Source: Clostridium rectalis (lineage in GTDB: Bacteria > Bacillota > Clostridia > Clostridiales > Clostridiaceae). Taken from it: 64,000 nucleotides of DNA. Made by a program: the position numbers and the translations under genes. This document shows, piece after piece, positions 53,294-63,146 of the stretch (the first letter of the stretch is position 1; each line of letters begins with the position of its first letter). The notes under the pieces were generated by a model, which searched no databases, was not told the origin of the DNA, and was given only the letters and a program-made list of their open reading frames with translations. The stretch lies in the NCBI RefSeq assembly GCF_900626095.1, contig NZ_UYZZ01000002.1:62001-126000 (forward strand). Reading direction: 5' to 3'.

Positions 53294-55927
53294 CTATTTT
53301 CTTGGATTTTTAACTTGAGCCTGTGCTGCTGCAAGTCTAGCTACAGGGACTCTAAATGGTGAACATGATACATAATTTAAACCTGTATTGTGGAAAAACT
53401 CCACTGATGAAGGATCTCCTCCATGTTCTCCACATATTCCTAGTTTAATATCTGGTCTTGTTTTTCTTCCAAGTTCACAAGCCATTTTAACTAGTTTTCC
53501 TACTCCAAATTGATCTAATTTTTGGAATGGATCAAAATCATATATTTTCTTATCATAATAATCATTTAAGAATTTCCCTGCATCATCCCTTGAAAAACCA
53601 AATGACATCTGTGTTAAATCATTAGTTCCAAAAGAGAAGAAGTCCGCTTCTTTTGCTATTTCATCTGCGGTAATAGCAGCTCTTGGAATTTCTATCATAG
53701 TACCCACATGATACTTTAATTCCATTCCTGAATTAGCTATTATTTCATCTGCAGTACTTACTACAATTTCCTTAACAAATGCTAATTCCTTTATTTCCCC
53801 TATAAGAGGAATCATAATTTCAGGTACTATATTATATTCCTTTCTCTTTTTAACATCCAAAGCAGCCTCAATAACAGCTCTAGTTTGCATCTCTGCTATC
53901 TCAGGATATGAAACCGTCAGTCTACATCCCCTATGACCCATCATTGGATTAAACTCATGCAAAGACTCCACAGTAAGCTTTAAATGTTCGAAGCTTATTC
54001 CCATATCCTTAGCTAATTCTTCTATATCTTCATCTTCTGTTGGTAAGAATTCATGTAATGGCGGATCTAAAAATCGTATAGTTACAGGTCTATCTTCCAT
54101 TGCCTCATATATACCAATAAAATCCTCTCTTTGCATAGGTAAAAGTTTCTCTAATGCTTTTCTTCTCTGTTCTTCAGCATCTGCTACTATCATCTCTCTA
54201 ACAGCTGGAATTCTATCTTCATCAAAGAACATATGCTCAGTTCTACAAAGTCCTATACCTTCCGCTCCAAATTTAACAGCTTGTCTTGCATCTCTTGGAG
54301 TATCCGCATTAGTTCTAACCTTCATAACTCTTAGTTCATCAGCCCATCCCATAAATGTTCCAAAATATCCACTTATCTCTGGATCAACAGTTTTTATAGC
54401 TTGACCATATACATATCCTGTTGTTCCATCAAGAGATATATAATCACCTTCATTATATGATTCACCATTAACTTCAAAAGTCCTTTTAGCTTCGATTACC
54501 TTTATATCACCACATCCAGCTACACAGCAAGTACCCATACCTCTTGCTACAACAGCCGCATGAGATGTCATTCCACCCCTTACAGTAAGTATACCTTCTG
54601 CAGCTACCATACCTTCTATATCTTCTGGTGAAGTTTCTTGTCTAACAAGTATAACTTTCTCCCCTAATTCATGGTGTAATTTTGCTTCTTCAGCTGTAAA
54701 ATACACTTTACCACAAGCTGCTCCTGGTGATGCTGGAAGACCTTTTGCTATTACCTTGGCGCTTTTTAGTTCTTCCACATCAAAGTTTGGGTGCAATAAC
54801 GTGTCCAACTGTTTTGGATCAACCTTTAAAATAGCTTCTTCCTTGGTAATTAGTCCTTCACTTACCATATCAACTGCAATTTTTAACGCTGCTTGAGCAG
54901 TTCTTTTACCATTTCTAGTTTGTAAGAAATATAATTTCCCTTGTTCTATAGTAAACTCCATATCCTGCATATCTTTATAATGATTTTCTAAATTACTTGC
55001 TATGTTAATAAACTGTTCATAGCATTCTGGTAAATCTTCTTTTAACTTTGTTATAGGTTGAGGTGTTCTTATTCCTGCAACAACATCTTCTCCTTGAGCA
55101 TTAATTAAATATTCACCAAATATGGCATTCTCCCCTGTAGCTGGATTTCTTGTAAATGCAACCCCAGTTCCTGAAGTTTGTCCCATATTGCCAAATACCA
55201 TACTTTGAACATTTACAGCAGTACCCCAATCTCCAGGTATATCATTTAGTCTTCTGTATACAATTGCCCTTGGGTTATCCCATGAACTAAATACAGCTGT
55301 AATAGCTGCTATTAGCTGTTTTCTAGGTTCTTCTGGGAAATCTTCTCCCATTTCTTTTTTGTATATCTCTTTAAATTTATTTACTATTAATTTTAAATCA
55401 GATGATTTAAGATCAGTATCAAATTTAGCTCCTATAGATTCCTTAACTTCATCTAAAACATCCTCAAATTTTCTTTTATCTATTCCCATAACAACATCTG
55501 AGAACATTTGAATAAATCTTCTATAAGAATCATAAGCAAATCTTTCATTATTAGTTAATCTTGCTAAACCTTCAACAGTCTGATCATTTAACCCTAAATT
55601 TAATATTGTATCCATCATTCCTGGCATAGATACTCTTGCACCAGATCTTACAGAAACTAATAGTGGATTATCTATACTTCCAAACTTCTTTTCTGTTACT
55701 TTTTCTAATTCATTTAATGAATTATAAATTTGATCTACTACTTCTTCTACAAGTTTTTTCCCATCTTCATAATACTTTGTACATGCTTCAGTACTTACTG
55801 TAAATCCTTGTGGAACAGGTATTCCTAAATTAGTCATTTCTGCTAAATTAGCTCCTTTTCCTCCAAGTAAATTTCTCATTGATGCATTACCTTCCCTAAA
55901 AAGGTACACATATTTTTTGCTTTCCAT
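53294..55927 (-). CDS. ppdK: Pyruvate, phosphate dikinase
   Basis: PpdK interconverts pyruvate, ATP and Pi with PEP, AMP and PPi. The 877-aa protein is full length: the nucleotide domain (GGKGANLAEM at about 23, VSVRSGARVSMPGMMDT at about 90), the swivelling phosphohistidine domain (GGMTSHAAVVARGMG, about 450) and the PEP/pyruvate barrel (GLCRTEHMFF, GHRGCRL, FGTNDLTQM and CGEHGGDP). The next gene upstream is a CcpN-like regulator. In an amino-acid fermenter it could run toward PEP for gluconeogenesis. Confidence 0.97.
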   Translation of the reverse strand: MESKKYVYLFREGNASMRNLLGGKGANLAEMTNLGIPVPQGFTVSTEACTKYYEDGKKLVEEVVDQIYNSLNELEKVTEKKFGSIDNPLLVSVRSGARVSMPGMMDTILNLGLNDQTVEGLARLTNNERFAYDSYRRFIQMFSDVVMGIDKRKFEDVLDEVKESIGAKFDTDLKSSDLKLIVNKFKEIYKKEMGEDFPEEPRKQLIAAITAVFSSWDNPRAIVYRRLNDIPGDWGTAVNVQSMVFGNMGQTSGTGVAFTRNPATGENAIFGEYLINAQGEDVVAGIRTPQPITKLKEDLPECYEQFINIASNLENHYKDMQDMEFTIEQGKLYFLQTRNGKRTAQAALKIAVDMVSEGLITKEEAILKVDPKQLDTLLHPNFDVEELKSAKVIAKGLPASPGAACGKVYFTAEEAKLHHELGEKVILVRQETSPEDIEGMVAAEGILTVRGGMTSHAAVVARGMGTCCVAGCGDIKVIEAKRTFEVNGESYNEGDYISLDGTTGYVYGQAIKTVDPEISGYFGTFMGWADELRVMKVRTNADTPRDARQAVKFGAEGIGLCRTEHMFFDEDRIPAVREMIVADAEEQRRKALEKLLPMQREDFIGIYEAMEDRPVTIRFLDPPLHEFLPTEDEDIEELAKDMGISFEHLKLTVESLHEFNPMMGHRGCRLTVSYPEIAEMQTRAVIEAALDVKKRKEYNIVPEIMIPLIGEIKELAFVKEIVVSTADEIIANSGMELKYHVGTMIEIPRAAITADEIAKEADFFSFGTNDLTQMSFGFSRDDAGKFLNDYYDKKIYDFDPFQKLDQFGVGKLVKMACELGRKTRPDIKLGICGEHGGDPSSVEFFHNTGLNYVSCSPFRVPVARLAAAQAQVKNPRK

Positions 55928-55993
55928 AATAACATCCCCTTTGTTAAATTGTCATTTTTATGTAAAGAGTTTTAACCCATTACACTTATCATT

Positions 55994-56635
55994 TTAGGAA
56001 TTTTCGCCCATCTTAACTAGTAATTTAGTTATATTAGTTTTTGACACCTTGCCTATTATTTTAAATGAATCCTTTTTATCTGAATCCTCTTTAACAACTA
56101 CTGGTAAACTATCAACTTCATGTTCTATAATTTTTATTGCTGCTTCATAGGCATTTTCTTCTTCGTCTACAAATACTATATTAGGCATTCTAGTCATAAT
56201 AATTCCTACAGGAACTTTATGCATATCAGTTCCACCCATTGCAAATTTTAAGAAATCTTTTCTTGAAGTAGCACCCACAAGTAATCCATTATTTTCAACA
56301 AATATTGTACCAACATCATTTAAAAACAAATTTAAAATAGCATCGTAAACCGTAGTAGCTTCATTAACTACCACAGGCTTTGACATAATATCTTTTACCT
56401 TTATATTCCTTATATGATCATATATCAAACTATAAGAGGGCTTTTTAGAATGTATGTATCCTACTTTAGGCTTTGCCTCTAATATGCCTGTCATAGTAAG
56501 AACTGCTAAATCTGGTCTTAAAGCTGCTCTTGTAACTCCAATCCTTGATGCTAATTGTTCACTTGTTATTGGTTCATGTTCCTTGACTAATTTTATAATT
56601 TTTTCTTGCCTTTGTGATAGCTTAATTTTAGTCAC
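55994..56635 (-). CDS. CcpN-like HTH-CBS transcriptional regulator
   Basis: The 213-aa protein has an N-terminal winged helix (about residues 5-60, LASRIGVTRAALRPDLAVL) and two CBS domains (about 80-135 and 145-205), the layout of Bacillus CcpN, which represses gluconeogenic genes in response to ATP/ADP. I start it at GTG 56635 because the frame then aligns with the CcpN N-terminus and GGAAAGAGG lies just before it; the TTG at 56665 lacks a ribosome site. It lies 66 bases upstream of ppdK and is its likely regulator. Confidence 0.9.
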   Translation of the reverse strand: MTKIKLSQRQEKIIKLVKEHEPITSEQLASRIGVTRAALRPDLAVLTMTGILEAKPKVGYIHSKKPSYSLIYDHIRNIKVKDIMSKPVVVNEATTVYDAILNLFLNDVGTIFVENNGLLVGATSRKDFLKFAMGGTDMHKVPVGIIMTRMPNIVFVDEEENAYEAAIKIIEHEVDSLPVVVKEDSDKKDSFKIIGKVSKTNITKLLVKMGENS

Positions 56636-56940
56636 CCTCTTTCCAAAAAGATAAATATTCTTCAATTTGTGTTTATTATATCATTATATTTACATTAATA
56701 GTATAACACTTTTATCTTATTATGCTTATTTATTTGTAATCATCTTTACCTATTTATCTTTTTCTTTTTCATACGTTATTTTTCATATTATAGTAAGTAT
56801 AATTTAGTTATGTAATAAAGTGGCATTATAATAATACTTTTATTAATACTAATATAACACATTTTCATAATTTTTACTATTTTTTATATAATTTAGTTTT
56901 TTTCTTAAATAAATTAACTCTATGTTATTATAGGTAAAAT
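56636..56940. other. AT-rich gap upstream of the CcpN-like gene
   Basis: About 300 bases with no reading frame or RNA signature. A TATAAT near 56680-56690 on the minus strand, about 45 bases before the GTG, is a likely -10 for the regulator. Confidence 0.45.
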
Positions 56941-56946
56941 CTAAAA

Positions 56947-56969
56947 GTCAGCAGATTTATTCTGCTGAC
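56947..56969 (-). terminator. Terminator of the era-recO-DUF4342 run
   Basis: A 9-bp GC-rich stem (GTCAGCAGA with TCTGCTGAC) is followed on the minus strand by TTTTAGATTTTA, eight bases past the DUF4342 stop. Confidence 0.75.
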
Positions 56970-56977
56970 ATAAATAC

Positions 56978-57544
56978 CTATTGTTTTTCTTTCTTATCTT
57001 CATCTTCATTTGATTCTTCAAAATTTACCGTGTATGAATATATACTATCTTCCTTACTATAACTTTCACCTTTTTTAAACTTATCTTTCATATTCGAAGT
57101 AGTTTCATGAACCTTTTCTCTTACGTCATTTACAGTGGTTTTTATTATCTTATTTACCACCTCAACTGAGCCATCTGATTTAGTTATTTCAACTGTAACT
57201 TGTGTTAAAGCTGCTGCAAATAATATTAAGGTTATAAATGGTGATACAATAAGTGCAGTTAAAGTTACTAATGCACCTGCATTTACAGGTATGTCAATTA
57301 CAACTTTATCCTCTTTTTTCACCTTAATCCTACTTATATTGCCCTTATTAACTAAATCTTTTAGCCAAGCAATAAATTCATCTTTAGTTACATATGGATT
57401 TTCTTTCTTTTTCTTTTCTTCTATATAAATTAGTGCATCTACTACATTTCCATTGCAAACATCCAATGCTTCTTTAGCTTCCGAATATGTAGCACCTGTT
57501 CGTTCTCTTATGATATCAATTTTCTCTAATGTTGTTTCATTCAT
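56978..57544 (-). CDS. UBA-like / DUF4342 protein
   Basis: The 188-aa protein starts with a UBA/TS-N-like helix bundle (about residues 1-42, RERTGATYSEAKEALDVCNGNVVDALIYI). A DUF4342 domain (about 50-130) follows, with one membrane helix (about 92-115, AGALVTLTALIVSPFITLILFAAAL), and a charged tail. The function is unknown. I start it at ATG 57544, after AAGGAAG; the GTG nine bases earlier is too close to that site. It overlaps recO by eight bases and closes the operon. Confidence 0.85.
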   Translation of the reverse strand: MNETTLEKIDIIRERTGATYSEAKEALDVCNGNVVDALIYIEEKKKKENPYVTKDEFIAWLKDLVNKGNISRIKVKKEDKVVIDIPVNAGALVTLTALIVSPFITLILFAAALTQVTVEITKSDGSVEVVNKIIKTTVNDVREKVHETTSNMKDKFKKGESYSKEDSIYSYTVNFEESNEDEDKKEKQ

Positions 57545-58292
57545 AATTCTCACTTCCTTTTATAAAATTTAATGTTTCCAAGCTTTTAGGTTTTCTAAAA
57601 TAATTTTGGGAAATTATAGTAGTTAATATCCTTCTTATCTCATATTTTAAATTTTCTGGAATAATTATTCTATAGGATTTATCTATTTGTATATTATTTA
57701 AATATTTTAATATATTATAACCACCATAACTAATAGGTATACCCTTAATCTTTTCACAAGTATCACATACACCACCAATATATTGCAAGCTCATATAATT
57801 AGAGGATTTTAATTTTCTCTTACATATACAACACTTATCTAAATTTAATCCATACCCAGTAGCCTTTAATATTTTTAATTCAAAAATAACACTTAAAGTT
57901 TCTAAATCTACCACATTATTTCTCATAAGATAAAATGAAGTTACAAATTCTTTGAATAGCTGCCTATTACTTTCTTCTTCTTGTATAGCAATATCCACAA
58001 GCTCACAAAAGTATGATCCATAAGTTATAGTTTCCAAATCACTTAGCATATTTTGAAATGAATCTATAATCTCTCCCTCATTTAAAGTATACATACCTTT
58101 TCCTCTATACACCATATAATTTCCATAACAAAATGGAAGGGTACTAGAAAAAAATTTACTCCTATTTTTTTTAGCTCCTTTAGCTATTACAGATATTTTA
58201 CCTAATTTTTCAGTAAAAAACCATACAATTTTATCCCATTCTTTATAATCTTGGGTTTTTATAACTATAGCTCTAGTATTAAATATAGCCAG
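57537..58292 (-). CDS. recO: DNA repair protein RecO, CTG start
   Basis: RecO loads RecA with RecF/RecR and anneals single strands. Reading the minus strand upstream of the first ATG (58115) extends the frame through LAIFNTRAIVIKTQDYKEWD and the rest of the N-terminal OB fold, giving a normal 251-aa RecO. The frame is closed by TAA TAG at the era end. No ATG, GTG or TTG lies between those stops and the conserved start, only CTG at 58292 with GGGAGATGG about five bases before it. The C-terminal part has a zinc site with CCICKRKL and CDTCEK. Confidence 0.85.
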   Translation of the reverse strand: MAIFNTRAIVIKTQDYKEWDKIVWFFTEKLGKISVIAKGAKKNRSKFFSSTLPFCYGNYMVYRGKGMYTLNEGEIIDSFQNMLSDLETITYGSYFCELVDIAIQEEESNRQLFKEFVTSFYLMRNNVVDLETLSVIFELKILKATGYGLNLDKCCICKRKLKSSNYMSLQYIGGVCDTCEKIKGIPISYGGYNILKYLNNIQIDKSYRIIIPENLKYEIRRILTTIISQNYFRKPKSLETLNFIKGSENYE

Positions 58293-58318
58293 ATGACCAT
58301 CTCCCTATTAATGTATAA

Positions 58319-59200
58319 TTATTTATATCCTAATTCTTTAAGAAGATTACTACTATCTCTCCAATCCTTCTTTACCTTAACCCAAACCTCTAAAAAAATC
58401 TTAGTTTGTAAAAACTCTTCTATATCCTGTCTAGCATATTTGGATATTTTCTTTAGCATGTTACCATTTTTGCCTATTATTATACCTTTGTGTGAATCTT
58501 TTTCGCAAAGCATATTAGCACTTATTTGATAAATTCCTTTTTCGTTTTGTTTCATACTTAGTATTTCTACTGCTATACCATGTGGAACTTCTTCTTTTAA
58601 AAGTCTTAATGCCTTCTCCCTTATTATTTCTGAAACAATAAATCTTTCCTGTTGATCAGTTATCATATCCTCAGGATAATATTTAGGTCCTTCAGGTAAA
58701 TTTTCCTTTATAAGATTAATTAATTGGTCAACATTTTTACCTTTAACTGCTGATATTGGAATACATTCTAAAAAATTAAATTCTTCTGAATAATTTTTCA
58801 AAGTTTCAGCCACTCTCTCATTTTGATTCTCATCTATTTTGTTTACAACTAAAAATACTGGTATATTAGCTCTTTGAAGTTGCTCTAATATATACCTATC
58901 ACCTTTTCCTATTTCCATATCAGGTGTAGTTAAAAATAAAACAACATCTACTTCTTTCAAAGAATCCTCTGCTATTTTTACCATATATTCGCCTAACTTA
59001 TGTCTAGGCTTATGTATCCCTGGGGTATCAACAAATACCAACTGGTAATCTTCTCCTGTTAGTATAGTTTGAATATTATTTCTTGTGGTCTGAGGTTTAC
59101 TTGATACTATAGATAATTTTTCTTCCATTATTGTGTTTAATAATGTTGATTTTCCAACATTTGGTCTTCCTATTATTGTAACAAATCCTGATTTAAACAT
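58319..59200 (-). CDS. era: GTPase Era
   Basis: Era binds the 3' end of 16S rRNA and aids 30S assembly. The 293-aa protein has [12 protein letters not shown] (G1, about residue 12), DTPGIHKP (G3, about 58) and NKID (G4, about 121), and a C-terminal KH domain with [14 protein letters not shown] (about 240). GGAGG precedes the ATG. The recO start follows 27 bases after its stop. Confidence 0.97.
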   Translation of the reverse strand: MFKSGFVTIIGRPNVGKSTLLNTIMEEKLSIVSSKPQTTRNNIQTILTGEDYQLVFVDTPGIHKPRHKLGEYMVKIAEDSLKEVDVVLFLTTPDMEIGKGDRYILEQLQRANIPVFLVVNKIDENQNERVAETLKNYSEEFNFLECIPISAVKGKNVDQLINLIKENLPEGPKYYPEDMITDQQERFIVSEIIREKALRLLKEEVPHGIAVEILSMKQNEKGIYQISANMLCEKDSHKGIIIGKNGNMLKKISKYARQDIEEFLQTKIFLEVWVKVKKDWRDSSNLLKELGYK

Positions 59201-59209
59201 ATTTCCTCC

Positions 59210-59617
59210 TTATTTTTCCAAATCCTTGTTTGTAAAAGCCCCTGGTAATATTTCTTCAAAAGTTTTTACAATATATTCATTTTCATTTTTTGCAATTATT
59301 ATTTTAATATCCTCTGTACAAAATTCACTTATTACCTGTCTACAAATTCCACAAGGGAAAGTAAATTCTTTAAAACTTCCTACTACAGCTATAGCCTTTA
59401 ATTTTCTTTCTCCTTCTGAGATGGCTTTAAATATAGCAGTCCTTTCTGCACAATTTGTAGCCCCAAAAGAGGCATTTTCTATATTACATCCAGTAAATAT
59501 TTTATTATTATCCGCTAATATAGCCGCACCAACTTTAAAATTTGAGTAGGGTACATATGCATTTTCCCTTGCCTGTAATGCTTTTAAAATTAATTCCTTA
59601 TAATCTATGTTACCCAA
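59210..59617 (-). CDS. cdd: Cytidine deaminase
   Basis: Cdd deaminates cytidine and deoxycytidine for pyrimidine salvage. The 135-aa tetrameric type has the zinc-site CAERTAIFKA (Cys and Glu, about residue 56) and PCGICRQV (about 90), plus YVPYSNFKVGAA near the start. It starts at TTG 59617 behind AAGGAAGG. It lies ten bases upstream of era. Confidence 0.95.
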   Translation of the reverse strand: MGNIDYKELILKALQARENAYVPYSNFKVGAAILADNNKIFTGCNIENASFGATNCAERTAIFKAISEGERKLKAIAVVGSFKEFTFPCGICRQVISEFCTEDIKIIIAKNENEYIVKTFEEILPGAFTNKDLEK

Positions 59618-59732
59618 TTACAGTTCCTTCCTTTCACTTTATTAAAATTTACTTTGTAAATAAAATTATAACATTAATACATGTTCCTGCAATAATTATT
59701 AGTAATTTTATAATTATATTATTTAAAATAAT

Positions 59733-60425
59733 TTATCCAAAAATATTAAATAATACTATAGTTAAAATGACTCCTAGTAGTGCACCAGCAACTACTTCTT
59801 TAACAGAATGAACTTTAGAATCCACTCTACTTTGTGCAACAATTGTAGCTAAAAAATAACTAAGTATTATGGGAACTGTATCCTCTGTTATTAATGCTAT
59901 GGTAGTTGCTATAGAAAAAGAAATAGCGCTATGCCCACTTGGCATACCACCTTTTAAAGGTGTCCCCTCTCCATATATAGCCTTTATCACTAAAGTAACT
60001 ATGCAAACTATAAATAGTATTATGAATATCATATATGGATCTGAATTTTTTATTTTCTTTATAACTATTAAATTTATATCTTGTAATTTCTTCCAAAATA
60101 TTATATATCCTACTGCAAATGCATTAATTGCAGTAACTAATACTGCTCCTGCAGCTACATTTTTAGCTATTTTTACTAATGGATGATAATAATTTGTAGT
60201 GGCATCAATAGCAAACTCAATAGCAGTATTTATAAGTTCTGCTGTAATTACCATAGTAATAGTTATTAATATTATTAATAACTCACCTTTACTTAAATCA
60301 TAAAAAAAACATGCAGTTAAAACCAACAATGTTGCAATCATATGTATTCTCATATTTCTTTGAGTTCTTACTGCATACACTAGCCCTTCTATAGCACAAT
60401 TAAAACTATCTATTAATTTTTTCAT
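59733..60425 (-). CDS. Undecaprenol/diacylglycerol kinase fused to PAP2 phosphatase
   Basis: The 230-aa membrane protein joins two lipid enzymes. Residues 1-115 are a DgkA-type kinase (GLVYAVRTQRNMRIHM, ELINTAIE, about 60); Gram-positive members phosphorylate undecaprenol. Residues 120-230 are a PAP2-type phosphatase with KGGMPSGHSA (about 160) and a second motif SRVDSKVHSVKEV (about 200). The fusion could cycle lipid carrier between alcohol and phosphate. I start it at ATG 60425, behind GGGTGGA. Confidence 0.9.
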   Translation of the reverse strand: MKKLIDSFNCAIEGLVYAVRTQRNMRIHMIATLLVLTACFFYDLSKGELLIILITITMVITAELINTAIEFAIDATTNYYHPLVKIAKNVAAGAVLVTAINAFAVGYIIFWKKLQDINLIVIKKIKNSDPYMIFIILFIVCIVTLVIKAIYGEGTPLKGGMPSGHSAISFSIATTIALITEDTVPIILSYFLATIVAQSRVDSKVHSVKEVVAGALLGVILTIVLFNIFG

Positions 60426-60454
60426 AATTCCACCCACTTTGTTAGATTATATAT

Positions 60455-60488
60455 TTAATGAACAGTTTATAAATAAACTGTTCATTAA
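60455..60488 (-). terminator. Hairpin between ybeY and the kinase-PAP2 gene
   Basis: A 15-bp perfect AT-rich stem (60455-60469 with 60474-60488, loop TAAA) lies in the 91-base gap. The T run is weak, so it may attenuate rather than end transcription. Confidence 0.5.
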
Positions 60489-60516
60489 TTTACTTAAAAT
60501 CTAATATCTTATGAGC

Positions 60517-61017
60517 CTATCTTTTTAAATTAAATTTATCCATTATCTCTTCTTCTCTTCTTCTCATTAAATTTTTATCTTCATCTTTCATATGATCATA
60601 TCCTAAAAGATGTAGTACTGAATGTACTGTTAAATAAAAACTTTCTCTTAAAAAAGAATGACCATATTCTACACTTTGTTCCTTTGATCTTTCTAATGAT
60701 AAAACTATATCCCCTAATACTAATCTATTTTCATCTAAATCCTCATCTTTAAATTCATATCCCTTATAAACTTCTTTAAATACCTTTCCTTCTGGATAAT
60801 TAAGCATAGGAAAAGATAACACATCTGTAACTTTATCTATCCCTCTATTATCTCTATTAATCTTTTTTATTGATTCATTATCTACAAATATCAAGCTAAC
60901 TTCATAATCTATCTCTACTTCCTCAATTTTTAAAACATAATTAATAATATTTTCTATACTTTGCTCAAAACTTTCATCTATAATTATTTTTCCCTGCCTA
61001 TTATCTATATATATCAT
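60517..61017 (-). CDS. ybeY: Endoribonuclease YbeY
   Basis: YbeY is a zinc-dependent RNase needed for 16S rRNA 3' maturation and ribosome quality control. The 166-aa protein has the family motif [16 protein letters not shown] (about residues 131-146), with three histidines holding zinc, and [13 protein letters not shown] (about 100). Its ATG overlaps the pgpH stop as ATGA. Confidence 0.95.
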   Translation of the reverse strand: MIYIDNRQGKIIIDESFEQSIENIINYVLKIEEVEIDYEVSLIFVDNESIKKINRDNRGIDKVTDVLSFPMLNYPEGKVFKEVYKGYEFKDEDLDENRLVLGDIVLSLERSKEQSVEYGHSFLRESFYLTVHSVLHLLGYDHMKDEDKNLMRRREEEIMDKFNLKR

Positions 61018-63110
61018 TCCTTATGATCAGTCCTTTCACTTTTGTTAACCCATTTATCTGTTGGATATTCTATTCTTTGATGATATATTCCCATAAGCAC
61101 TTTTGTAAAAGTATTTCTTATTTTATCCAAATCCTTTAAAGTTAAATCACAATTATCTAATTGACCTTCATTAAGCCTATCTTTTATTATTTTGTTTACC
61201 ATTTCTTCTATTTTTCCCTTAGTAGGCTCACTTATAGACCTTACAGCTGCTTCTACTCCATCTGCTAACATAATTATTGCAGCTTCCTTTGTCTCTGGCT
61301 TAGGTCCAGGATATCTAAAATTTTCCTCTTTTACTTCCTCAGGATTTTCACTAGAATTCTTTACTGTTAAATAAAAGTATTTAACCAACGTAGTTCCATG
61401 ATGCTGCTCTATTATATCCCTAATTGCAATAGGTATTTTATGTTCCTTCGCCAGTTCTACACCATCTTTTACATGAGAAATTATTATAAGTGTACTTAAA
61501 TTAGCAGTTATATTTTTATGAGGATTGTCATTTCCTATTTGATTTTCTTTAAAAAAGTAAGGCCTTTTTATTTTACCCACATCATGATAATAAGCAGCTA
61601 CTCTAGCTAACACGGGATTCCCCCCCACTTCTTCTGCAGCTACTTCCGCCAAATTTCCTACTAAAACACTATGGTGATACGTACCCGGAGCTTCTACTAA
61701 AAGTCTTTTTAATAACTTGTTATTAGGATTTGATAACTCTAAAAGCTTTATAGTAGTAACTATATCAAACGTACTTTCAAAGAAAGGCAAAAATCCAATA
61801 GTTAAAACACCAGATACTACACTACCTATAAATGCAAAAGAAGCTTTTTTGGCAACCTCTATTGTATTATTACTAAGTAAAATTCCTGCAGAAAAAGTTA
61901 ATAAAACATTTATTATCGCAATATAAACTGCTGAATATAAAATATCATTTCTCTGTTGCATTTTCTTTAAAACTATAGATGCCATAATAACATTCATTAT
62001 AGCCAATATAGTTATTTCCACATTAAATTCCACAGCACAACTTATGAGTATACAATTTAAGCCATTAATTATTAACGCCGATCTATTATTTATAAGAAGA
62101 TTAAACAGCATAGGCACACAAGCTAATGGTATTAAAAATGCCTTTATACTAAACACTCTAGCTAAAGTTATAGAAATACAGGTTAATATATTTACCAATA
62201 TAAGTTTACTAAAATCATTATATATTTCTTTATTATGTTTATATAAATATAACCATTCTATTAAAAGAACTAAGCTTATTAAACCTGCTAAACTTATATA
62301 TATAAATATCTGTGGTTTATCATTATTATTTAGTAGTCCTAACTTATCAAGAATATCTATCTGAGCCTTAGTTACAGGTTCCCCTTCTTTTACTACAATC
62401 TGATCCTTTTTTATAGTAACGGGAGGCTTTTTCTTAGCTTCTTCTCTAAGTTCCTCAGTTTTTTCTTTATCATAAAAAAAGTTAGGTTTTATCTGAGAAT
62501 AAGCTATATTAGTAGCTAAATCTTTCAAAACCTTTTTAGGGAGCTTAGATGTATTTACACTTAACTGTATAAATTCCTGAGCTTTTTTTATATCTTCTCC
62601 ATTGTTTGTTTCTTTTGTATCATTTATATTTACAGTATCATATAATTGGGACATAATATCTATTAAAAAGTTATTTAAAGTCTTTAAATCTTCTTTACTC
62701 AAATTTAATAAAATTGAATAGTCTTCATCATATAATCCTATTTTAGATTGTTCTTTTAATTTACCTACCTTTTCTTTAACTTCACTATTAGAATCTTTTA
62801 ACTGAATTAATTGATTAAATAAGGAGTTAATATTATCCATTACACTAGTTTTTATTTCTTGATTCTTATTATATTGAAGCGGTACCGCTTCAATAGCCTG
62901 TTTAATCTTAGCTTTTGTGGCAATATCATCTACTATTTCCCTTGGAGCTTTTATATCTACTCTAGCAATATCACCCTCTCTTAGGCTATATTTTTGCGTC
63001 ACCAATGATGTAACCAATACACCATACAAAAATATAAATGTACAAACAAAAACAGCCCCTCTTTTTATAGCATGATTTTTAAACATTTTTTCTAAAGTAT
63101 TTTTTCTCAT
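61014..63110 (-). CDS. pgpH: Cyclic-di-AMP phosphodiesterase PgpH-type 7TM-HD protein
   Basis: The 698-aa membrane protein has one N-terminal helix, an extracytoplasmic 7TMR-HDED domain (about residues 50-265), seven helices (about 270-460) and a cytosolic HD domain with the metal site in [19 protein letters not shown] and [11 protein letters not shown] (about 478-515). PgpH-type proteins degrade cyclic di-AMP, which controls K+ and wall homeostasis. I start it at ATG 63110, after AGAAGGATGG. In Bacillus a phoH gene lies between yqfD and this gene; here it is absent. Confidence 0.94.
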   Translation of the reverse strand: MRKNTLEKMFKNHAIKRGAVFVCTFIFLYGVLVTSLVTQKYSLREGDIARVDIKAPREIVDDIATKAKIKQAIEAVPLQYNKNQEIKTSVMDNINSLFNQLIQLKDSNSEVKEKVGKLKEQSKIGLYDEDYSILLNLSKEDLKTLNNFLIDIMSQLYDTVNINDTKETNNGEDIKKAQEFIQLSVNTSKLPKKVLKDLATNIAYSQIKPNFFYDKEKTEELREEAKKKPPVTIKKDQIVVKEGEPVTKAQIDILDKLGLLNNNDKPQIFIYISLAGLISLVLLIEWLYLYKHNKEIYNDFSKLILVNILTCISITLARVFSIKAFLIPLACVPMLFNLLINNRSALIINGLNCILISCAVEFNVEITILAIMNVIMASIVLKKMQQRNDILYSAVYIAIINVLLTFSAGILLSNNTIEVAKKASFAFIGSVVSGVLTIGFLPFFESTFDIVTTIKLLELSNPNNKLLKRLLVEAPGTYHHSVLVGNLAEVAAEEVGGNPVLARVAAYYHDVGKIKRPYFFKENQIGNDNPHKNITANLSTLIIISHVKDGVELAKEHKIPIAIRDIIEQHHGTTLVKYFYLTVKNSSENPEEVKEENFRYPGPKPETKEAAIIMLADGVEAAVRSISEPTKGKIEEMVNKIIKDRLNEGQLDNCDLTLKDLDKIRNTFTKVLMGIYHQRIEYPTDKWVNKSERTDHKE

Positions 63111-63146
63111 AAATACCATCCTTCTGTTTAACTTAGTAGCGCTACT

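Noticed and set aside
58116-58292. recO as a truncated pseudogene starting at 58115
   Set aside because: The missing N-terminal part is encoded in frame upstream, so the gene is intact apart from its unusual start codon.
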